A DNA stretch of 8,606 bases from DASXTS01 sp036505275 (GTDB lineage: Bacteria; Actinomycetota; Actinomycetes; Mycobacteriales; Pseudonocardiaceae): the NCBI GenBank assembly GCA_036505275.1, contig DASXTS010000180.1:1-8606 (forward strand). The letters run 5' to 3'. Every line of letters begins with the position of its first letter. Within the stretch, counting starts at the first letter, position 1. Under the pieces are notes generated by a model. It worked only from the letters and a program-made list of their open reading frames with translations, made no database searches and was not told where the DNA came from. Below are positions 1-4,402 of this stretch, piece by piece. A program made the translations under genes and the position numbers.

Positions 1-150
1 CAGAGCATCCGGCTGGCCGACGCGCTCACCGCCGCCGGCGCTCCCGTCGAACTGGAGCTCATCCCCGGCGCCCGGCACATGTGGGTGGACGCGTCGGACG
101 TGCCGGCCATCGTCAAGCGGTCGCTCGGCTTCCTGACTGCGCTGCGCTGA
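1..150 (+). CDS. Alpha/beta hydrolase, C-terminal fragment (5' end outside window)
   Basis: The window opens inside a gene; frame 1 gives 49 codons and a TGA stop at 148-150. The translation shows a strand-helix-strand pattern followed by the motif GARHMW, which resembles the 'GAxHxW' segment around the catalytic histidine at the C-terminus of alpha/beta hydrolases (BD-FAE, dienelactone hydrolase and acyl-esterase types). It ends in an amphipathic helix (SLGFLTAL), as usual in this fold. The nucleophile elbow and catalytic acid lie upstream of the window, so substrate and exact family cannot be named. It may belong with the carbohydrate genes further right, but a nuclease gene and a transposase relic now separate them. 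Confidence 0.75.
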   Translation, partial: QSIRLADALTAAGAPVELELIPGARHMWVDASDVPAIVKRSLGFLTALR

Positions 151-248
151 GGTCAATGACCCGGCGTCGGCTCGGCCCGCCCTGATCGACGCCCGCTTCG
201 CGCCCGGCTCTGGCAGCGTGCGCCTCGGCCTCATCACTTGCGGTCGCC

Positions 249-269
249 GCGCGGGCGCTGCGCGGGCGC
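249..269. repeat. 10-bp direct repeat, 11-bp period
   Basis: GCGCGGGCGC at 249-258 recurs exactly at 260-269 with one T between them. It lies in non-coding sequence. It has the same architecture (10-bp unit plus one base) as the duplication at 1751-1771. Likely a slippage product. Confidence 0.7.
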
Positions 270-293
270 GGCCAGCCTGACCGACGTCTCCCT

Positions 294-356
294 CTTGACC
301 GGCTAATCGCGAGGCGGCGCCGAATCAGACAAATCGGCCTCGATTAGCCGGTTAAG
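294..356. repeat. Long inverted repeat (16-bp arms, 31-nt spacer)
   Basis: The left arm CTTGACCGGCTAATCG (294-309) pairs with the right arm CGATTAGCCGGTTAAG (341-356) over 16 positions; the only non-Watson-Crick pair is a G.T at 297/353. The central 12 bp (298-309 with 341-352) are perfect. The spacer can fold an inner stem, GCCGA (319-323) with TCGGC (334-338). No T-run follows, so it is not a classical intrinsic terminator. It lies 148 bp upstream of the DUF222 promoter hexamers. It could be an mRNA 3'-end structure for the hydrolase, a protein-binding site, or an end of a mobile or repetitive element. Confidence 0.8.
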
Positions 357-463
357 GTGACGATAATCTTTCGATTGAAGATCGTTTGAAGAAGGCTTTG
401 CACGCGAGGATTGTCAGCGGGATCACAGCCCGGTTGGGGCGTCGACGCGCCAGCACATCAAAC

Positions 464-492
464 TTGCGTCCGCAGTCGCCCCACGATAGACT
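464..492 (+). promoter_or_regulatory. Predicted promoter of the DUF222/HNH gene
   Basis: TTGCGT (464-469) and TAGACT (487-492) are separated by exactly 17 bp. The -10 element fits the TAnnnT rule; the -35 keeps the TTG core. With normal spacing transcription would begin near 499-500, at or next to the GTG start codon, so the transcript would be leaderless, a common mode in actinobacteria. The last base of the -10 is the first base of the LexA palindrome. This is motif reading only. Confidence 0.6.
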
Positions 493-507
493 CGAACACG
501 TGTTCGA
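492..507. promoter_or_regulatory. LexA operator (SOS box), perfect 16-bp palindrome
   Basis: TCGAACACGTGTTCGA is identical to its own reverse complement and matches the actinobacterial LexA consensus TCGAAC-N4-GTTCGA in every fixed position. It overlaps the end of the predicted -10 hexamer, the expected transcription start, and the GTG start codon (500-502), so bound LexA would block RNA polymerase directly. SOS boxes in front of several 13E12-family (DUF222/HNH) genes are known in Mycobacterium tuberculosis, which supports the assignment. Expected control: repressed by LexA and induced on DNA damage through RecA. Confidence 0.88.
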
Positions 508-1690
508 GGGGGATGAAATCATTGACGCGGCGCAACACTGGGAGTGTGTTATCGCCCACGCCCAAGCCCAGCAATTGAAAGCCTTCGCCGCCTTGGCCGA
601 ACTCCGCCGCCGCCCCCACGGACAAATCGACGAGCACACCGCTGACGAGCTGGCGCTGGCCTTGAGCATCTCCGGGGTCGCCGCCCACCACCGCCTGGAC
701 CTCGCCCTCACCCTGACCCACCGGCGGCCCGCCACGCTGGCCGCGCTGGAGGCCGGGCAGATCGACCTGCTGCGCGCCCGCGCCATCGCCGACGGCACCG
801 GCCCGCTGTCGGCCGAGCAGGCCGCGCAGGTTGAAGCGCGGGTCTTGGCCAAGGCCGGCGAGCAGACCGCCCCCCAGGTGCGGCAGGCCATCAAACGGGC
901 GGTCCTGACCGTGGATCCGGGCGGGGAGCAGGACCGGCATCGGCGGCACCGCCAACAGCGGCGGGTGGTGCTCGGCCCCGACGAGCACGGCATGGCCAGC
1001 CTGTGGGCCTACCTGCCCGCGCACCAGGCCATCGCGGTGTACGCCACCCTTCAGCACCGCGCCCGCCAGGCGATCACCCCCGACGATGAGCGCACCGCCG
1101 ACCAACGCCGCGCCGACGCCCTGGTCGACCTGGTCCTCGACCCCACATCCTGTCCGAACCGCCCGCCCATCGCACAGGTCAATGTCACCGTGCCGGCCAG
1201 CAGTCTGCTCGCCCTGGACCAGCAGCCGGGGGAGTTGGCCGGGTACGGTCCGATCCCGGCCGACCTGGCGCGGGAGATCGCCGCGGATGCCACCTGGCGG
1301 CGGCTGCTCACCGACCCGGTCAGCGGCGCCCTGCTCGACTACGGCCGCACCCGGTACAAGCCACCGGCGGCGTTGGCGGACTTCGTCCGGGCGCGGGATG
1401 CCACGTGCACGTTTCCCGGGTGCCGGCGGGCGGCGCACCGGTGCGAGTTGGACCACGAGATTGCGTACCCGGACGGGCCGACCAGCGCGGATAACCTGGA
1501 CCCGAAATGTCCGCACCACCACCGCACCAGGCATCACCCGGACTGGCACTACGAACGCCTCGACAATGGCGACCACCTCTGGATCACCCCAACCGGACGC
1601 CATTACGTCACCCACCCCGAACCCATCGCCGAACCCATACCGCAATCGGTAATGGTGGACGTCGACGAACCGGATCCGCCACCATTCTGA
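500..1690 (+). CDS. DUF222 / HNH endonuclease-domain protein (13E12 family)
   Basis: A 396-residue protein, intact and within the usual size of its family. Residues about 1-290 read as a DUF222 domain (helical, Ala/Arg-rich, with RARAIADGTG and WRRLLTDPVSGALLDYGRTRY). The C-terminal HNH nuclease domain has C303-x4-C308 (CTFPGC), E316-L-D318-H319, N332 in DNL, and the C337-PHHHR-TRHH346 segment; D318/H319, N332 and H341 are the expected metal and catalytic residues, and the cysteines probably hold a structural zinc. I chose the GTG at 500 because the family-like sequence (FEGDEIIDAAQHW) starts there, the codon lies inside the LexA box, and the promoter predicts transcription from that point; no Shine-Dalgarno is needed if leaderless. 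An upstream TTG (386) would add 38 unconvincing residues and place the promoter inside the gene. Biological role is unknown; such genes are multicopy in actinobacteria and at least some are SOS-induced. It is flanked by an inverted repeat and a transposase relic, so mobility is possible. Confidence 0.92.
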   Translation: MFEGDEIIDAAQHWECVIAHAQAQQLKAFAALAELRRRPHGQIDEHTADELALALSISGVAAHHRLDLALTLTHRRPATLAALEAGQIDLLRARAIADGTGPLSAEQAAQVEARVLAKAGEQTAPQVRQAIKRAVLTVDPGGEQDRHRRHRQQRRVVLGPDEHGMASLWAYLPAHQAIAVYATLQHRARQAITPDDERTADQRRADALVDLVLDPTSCPNRPPIAQVNVTVPASSLLALDQQPGELAGYGPIPADLAREIAADATWRRLLTDPVSGALLDYGRTRYKPPAALADFVRARDATCTFPGCRRAAHRCELDHEIAYPDGPTSADNLDPKCPHHHRTRHHPDWHYERLDNGDHLWITPTGRHYVTHPEPIAEPIPQSVMVDVDEPDPPPF

Positions 1691-1700
1691 CCCCATTTAA

Positions 1701-1933
1701 GGCCTTCCGATCTTGACAGGTCAGGAGGTGGTGACCGCGTATGCGGCGGTGGCCCGCTGCAGGCCCGCTGCCCGGACTGCGGCATGGCGTCGACGTCGGT
1801 GAAGCCAACCTGTCGACCCGGCCGAAGGACTGCCGAAAGACCTGCCCGACTGGGAGACGCAGCTGCGCGTGGCCAGGCCAACCTCGGCGGCGATCGTGCG
1901 CCGAGCAGAAGCGCGGCCCGGACTCTCGGCGCC
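1701..1933 (+). pseudogene. Decayed ISL3-type transposase N-terminus (zinc-binding domain)
   Basis: Pieces of one protein can be followed through three frames. Frame A begins after a TAA at 1698-1700 and reads GLPILTGQEVVTAYAAVARC (1701-1760). Frame B gives RCPDCGMASTSVK (1766-1804), with a CPDC zinc knuckle. Frame C gives ANLSTRPKD (1804-1830). Frame A returns with DLPDWETQLRVA (about 1842-1875), and frame C again with SCAEQKRGPDSR (1894-1929). In that order the pieces resemble the start of ISL3-family transposases: CPxCG, STSVK, TRPKDLP, ETQLRV, then a RWRCxEQxCPR segment. The first shift is explained by an 11-bp duplication (1751-1771) and the second by loss of one G in AAGGCC at 1802-1806. 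The catalytic domain is absent. The family call comes from recalled motifs, not an alignment. Confidence 0.55.
1751..1771. repeat. 10-bp direct repeat, 11-bp period, inside the transposase relic
   Basis: GGCCCGCTGC occurs at 1751-1760 and 1762-1771, separated by one A. Removing one 11-bp unit joins VTAYAAVARC directly to PDCGMASTSVK, restoring a continuous zinc-knuckle reading frame. The duplication is therefore the likely first inactivating mutation of the relic. Confidence 0.7.
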
Positions 1934-2086
1934 CCAACCCGGGGCATCGGCGCGAGTGGCAGGCGGCCTGGGTGCTCGGCGGGCGCGCCGAAACACCCGA
2001 CTGGAGTGCCACCCTCGGCAGCCCCTGCGGTACGAGGCGCCGGCGACTCCGCGCCTGCGGGACCGGTACGCCGAGTCGGCCGGCCG
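1934..2086. other. Remaining gap between the transposase relic and the GH1 gene
   Basis: No gene is recognised. One frame stays open and ends with RDRYAESAGRYLPR before a TGA at 2100-2102, overlapping the end of the opposing GH1 gene by 16 bp. Another frame contains WQAAWVLGGRAETPDW. Neither piece has a start or a recognised family; they may be further debris of the transposase or of another lost gene. No clear terminator hairpin with a T-run was found, although the DUF222 and GH1 genes converge here. Confidence 0.4.
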
Positions 2087-3379
2087 CTACCTGCCGCGCT
2101 GAGCACCCCGCTGAGCGCCGGGCTCGGCCGCCGGTGGGCGGTGCGCCGGTTCGGCGGCGAGGCCGTTGCGCCTGGCGACCTCGCCCAGCCACGCAAGGCT
2201 CGGCTTGGGACTGCGGACGAAGGTGGTCCGATCGGCCGCTATCAGGCCGAAGGTGATCGCGTACCCGCCGAACCACTCGAAGTTGTCGAGCAGGCTCCAA
2301 TGGAAGTAGCCACGCACGTCGGCGCCGTCGGCGATGGCGGCGTGCAGACCGCGCAGGGCGTCCTCGGTGAATCGGATGCGCTGCGCGTCGTCGGTGGTGG
2401 CGAGGCCGTTCTCGGTAATCAGGATTGGTACGTCCGGCAGCACAGAGGCGGCTCGACGCACCGCGGCACCCAACGCCTGCGGCCGGTACTCGACGTGCGC
2501 GAGCGTCAGCCGCTCCGGCGCCGGGGCGACCGGGCCTTGGCGGCCGATCCGGGCGCAGCTGTACACCTGCAGGCCGACGAAGTCGCAATCGGCGGCCGCG
2601 GCGAGGAACTGGTCCTCCATCGCCGCCCGGTGCGCGGCCATCTCCTCGTCCGCTCCGTCCTCGGCGATCCACTCCTGGCCGACCAATGCCAGGCCGACGG
2701 GCGGGGACCCGGCACCGCGCAAAACCTCCAGGCCGCGCCGGTGCCCGGCCAGCAGCGCATCGACCAGTTCCTGGTTTGGCCGCGGCAGGCCTTTGACCGG
2801 CTCGCCGCGGCCGGCCATGGCGGCGAGGACGGGCAGGCAGGCGGCGAGGTTCGGCTCGTTGAGCGTCAGGACGTGCGAGGCGTCCTGGACGACCGGCAGC
2901 GCGATCTCGACAAAGCGGGCGAACCGCTCGCCGGCCTTCTGGCCGAGCCACGATCCGTCACGGGCGAACCAACGCGGCGTGGTGAAGTGGTTCAGCGTGA
3001 CGACCGGGTCCAGCCCACGCTCCCGGCAGCCGTCAACCATCCGCCGGTAGTGGTCCAGCGAGGCGCGAGATACCTCGCCCTCCTCCGGCTCTATCCGGCT
3101 CCACTCCAGGCTGAACCGGTAGGCGGTGAACCCGGCGCCGGCGAGCAGGTCGAGGTCCTCGCGCCAGCGGTGGTAGTGATCGAGCGCGTCACCGCTCGGC
3201 TCGGCGAACGGGCTGTTCGGCTGGTGCTCCCACTCCCAGTAGTCGCTGTTGACGTTGTTGCCTTCGACCTGATGGGCTGCCGTGGCGGCGCCCCAGAGAA
3301 AGCCGGTGGGAAAGGTGGCGGGCTCGGTCACCTGGTCATGATCGGGCCGGGCCGCTCGGTCGGACGACGGCCGTGCCAT
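2087..3379 (-). CDS. GH1 family beta-glucosidase / beta-glycosidase
   Basis: A 430-residue retaining glycosidase of family GH1, expected to release terminal beta-linked glucose (or galactose/fucose) from small glycosides. Clear family landmarks: FPTGFLWGAATAAHQVEG near the N-terminus (Q37 in the -1 subsite), H131 in LNHFTTPRWF, acid/base E175 in TLNEPN, nucleophile E323 in LITENGLA, and a C-terminal HWSLLDNFEWFGGY segment. It is slightly short for GH1 (commonly 440-480), and the usual Y-H-W-D-x-P is replaced by N-H-F-T-T-P, which suggests a divergent subgroup. There is no signal peptide, so it is probably cytoplasmic. The ATG at 3379 gives a 22-residue lead before FPTGF; a GTG at 3331 is a possible later start, and neither has a strong Shine-Dalgarno. 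The frame stays open upstream to 4468, but that part is antisense to the esterase. It is transcribed divergently from the esterase-GH78-GH3 operon. Aglycone and sugar specificity cannot be told. Confidence 0.93.
   Translation of the reverse strand: MARPSSDRAARPDHDQVTEPATFPTGFLWGAATAAHQVEGNNVNSDYWEWEHQPNSPFAEPSGDALDHYHRWREDLDLLAGAGFTAYRFSLEWSRIEPEEGEVSRASLDHYRRMVDGCRERGLDPVVTLNHFTTPRWFARDGSWLGQKAGERFARFVEIALPVVQDASHVLTLNEPNLAACLPVLAAMAGRGEPVKGLPRPNQELVDALLAGHRRGLEVLRGAGSPPVGLALVGQEWIAEDGADEEMAAHRAAMEDQFLAAAADCDFVGLQVYSCARIGRQGPVAPAPERLTLAHVEYRPQALGAAVRRAASVLPDVPILITENGLATTDDAQRIRFTEDALRGLHAAIADGADVRGYFHWSLLDNFEWFGGYAITFGLIAADRTTFVRSPKPSLAWLGEVARRNGLAAEPAHRPPAAEPGAQRGAQRGR
2096..2119 (-). repeat. 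12-bp in-frame tandem duplication at the GH1 C-terminus
   Basis: Read on the minus strand, GGCGCTCAGCGG is followed by GGTGCTCAGCGC (10 of 12 identical), encoding GAQR-GAQR just before the final GR and TAG stop. It lies beyond the catalytic barrel in a Pro/Ala/Gly-rich tail, probably without effect on activity. Confidence 0.65.
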
Positions 3380-3430
3380 TGAGTGAAATCCGCGCTTTCG
3401 GTGCTCGCCATCGGGCCGGAGAGTTCGCGC
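3380..3430. promoter_or_regulatory. 51-bp divergent intergenic region (GH1 / esterase operon)
   Basis: The start codons of GH1 (minus) and the esterase (plus) are only 51 bp apart, so both promoters, or one shared operator, must lie here or inside the two 5' coding ends. I could not identify convincing -35/-10 pairs or a LacI-type palindrome. GAAA...TTTC (3385-3399) is a weak, asymmetric dyad. ATCGGGCCGG at 3410-3419 also occurs at 3341-3350 inside the GH1 gene. Confidence 0.4.
3418..3423 (+). promoter_or_regulatory. Ribosome binding site deciding the esterase start
   Basis: GGAGAG lies 7 nt before the ATG at 3431. It supports that ATG over the in-frame GTG at 3383, which has no comparable site and would add 16 residues unlike the family. 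Confidence 0.65.
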
Positions 3431-4402
3431 ATGCCGATCCACCCCGCCGTTGCCGCCAAGTTCGATCTGCTGGCCGGCATCCCGTCCTTCGAGGCCCTGT
3501 TGACCGACCCCGGGCTGCAGGAACGCTTCGAGCAGTTCGCCGGCGCGGGGCTCGGCCAGGAGCCGCCCGTCGTCGCGACCCGGATGGACGCCGCGCCCGG
3601 CCCGCACGGCCCGGTGCCGGTCCGGGTCTACCTGCCCGACGTTGTCGGCGACCGGCCGTGCCTGGTGTGGATGCACGGCGGTGCGTTCCGGGCGGGTGAC
3701 CTGGACATGCCGGAGGCGGACTGGGTGGCTCGCGAGCTGTGCACCCGGGTCGGCGCGCTGGTGGTGAGCGTCGACTACCGGCTGGCGGTCGGTGGCATCA
3801 CCTATCCGGTGCCGCACGACGACGTGGTGGCCGCCGTGCGCTGGGTGCGCGACTCGGCCGACGGGCTCGGCGTGGACGCCGGCCGGATCAGCGTCGGCGG
3901 CGCGAGCGCCGGCGCCAACCTGGCCGCCGGCGCCACTCTGCGGCTGCGCGACGACGACGCTTGGCAGCCGGCCAACCTGATCCTCGGCTATCCGGTGGTG
4001 CACGCCGTGCTGCCGCCGCCACCACCGTCGCTCACGGCGCTGATGACCGACGTTCCGCGGATCCTGCACTTCCCGCCCGACACCCGACACGAGCTGACCA
4101 CGAACTACCTCGGCGGTCCGGAGAGCCGGGCCGACGGGTACGCAATGCCCGCGCTCGCGGTGCTCGGGGGTCTGTGCCCGACGCTGATCCTCAACGCCGA
4201 GTACGACGACCTGCGGGTCTCCGGCCAGGCGTTCGCCGCCGCGCTGGCGGAGGCCGGGGTGGACGAACGGCAGGTGCAGGTCAAGACCATGCTGCACGGC
4301 TTCCTCAACCTGCCCTCGGCCATCGAGCCGGTCGGCCAGGCACTCGATCTGATCGCCGACGTCGTGGTCGCCCGCGCCCTGGTCGGGACGGAAACGGCAT
4401 GA
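3431..4402 (+). CDS. Alpha/beta hydrolase, HSL-type (family IV) esterase/lipase
   Basis: A 323-residue serine hydrolase of the hormone-sensitive-lipase type. It has the oxyanion-hole motif H82-G-G-A-F, the nucleophile elbow G-A-S159-A-G (a GASAG form of the usual GDSAG), the catalytic acid D259 in EYDDLR and the catalytic histidine H289 in MLHGFLNLP, spaced as expected. An N-terminal cap of about 60 residues precedes the core. A run of five prolines (P195-P199) lies in the cap-side loop after GYPVVHAVL. No signal peptide is seen. The family hydrolyses short-chain acyl or aryl esters; first in an operon with a rhamnosidase and a beta-glucosidase, a job removing acyl groups from glycosides is a reasonable inference, though unproven. 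The start is ATG 3431 with GGAGAG 7 nt upstream. Its TGA overlaps the ATG of the GH78 gene by 4 bp (ATGA, 4399-4402). Confidence 0.9.
   Translation: MPIHPAVAAKFDLLAGIPSFEALLTDPGLQERFEQFAGAGLGQEPPVVATRMDAAPGPHGPVPVRVYLPDVVGDRPCLVWMHGGAFRAGDLDMPEADWVARELCTRVGALVVSVDYRLAVGGITYPVPHDDVVAAVRWVRDSADGLGVDAGRISVGGASAGANLAAGATLRLRDDDAWQPANLILGYPVVHAVLPPPPPSLTALMTDVPRILHFPPDTRHELTTNYLGGPESRADGYAMPALAVLGGLCPTLILNAEYDDLRVSGQAFAAALAEAGVDERQVQVKTMLHGFLNLPSAIEPVGQALDLIADVVVARALVGTETA

Larger units (their letters stand above)
151..463. other. Intergenic stretch without a recognisable gene
   Basis: About 310 bp between the hydrolase stop and the DUF222 promoter. No frame gives a recognisable protein. Immediately after the hydrolase stop is GGTCAaTGACC (151-161), a 5-bp palindrome with a one-base centre, too tight for an RNA hairpin. 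The left half is very GC-rich and holds a 10-bp direct repeat (249-269). The right half, from about 301, is clearly more AT-rich and holds a long inverted repeat (294-356). An open frame from a TTG at 386 runs into the DUF222 gene, but its first 38 codons do not look like protein of that family. Confidence 0.6.

Noticed and set aside
294..356. Inverted repeat as an intrinsic terminator of the hydrolase gene
   Set aside because: No T-run follows, the spacer is long (31 nt) and it lies about 145 bp beyond the stop codon. A terminator role is not excluded but is not supported.
411..433. TTGTCAGCG as a RecA/LexA-independent (ClpR-type) DNA-damage promoter
   Set aside because: The first half resembles the motif, but no TAnnnT follows at the required 8-bp spacing (GCCCGG is there).
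386..499. TTG at 386 as start of the DUF222 protein (434 residues)
   Set aside because: The extra 38 residues do not resemble the family, and this start would place the promoter hexamers and the LexA box inside the coding sequence. GTG 500 fits both operator and family.
458..1696. 412-codon open frame on the minus strand opposite the DUF222 gene
   Set aside because: Low-complexity Gly/Val/Arg-rich translation without family motifs, a by-product of G/C third positions in the real gene.
1713..1745. Perfect TTGACA with AGGAGGTG and GTG 1731 as a small expressed gene
   Set aside because: No -10 at acceptable spacing, and the frame stops after 23 codons. It is better explained as the damaged start region of the transposase relic.
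3739..4398. 220-codon in-frame extension upstream of GH78
   Set aside because: Arg/Gly-rich shadow of the esterase in another frame; typical GH78 N-terminal sequence starts at ATG 4399 in an ATGA overlap.
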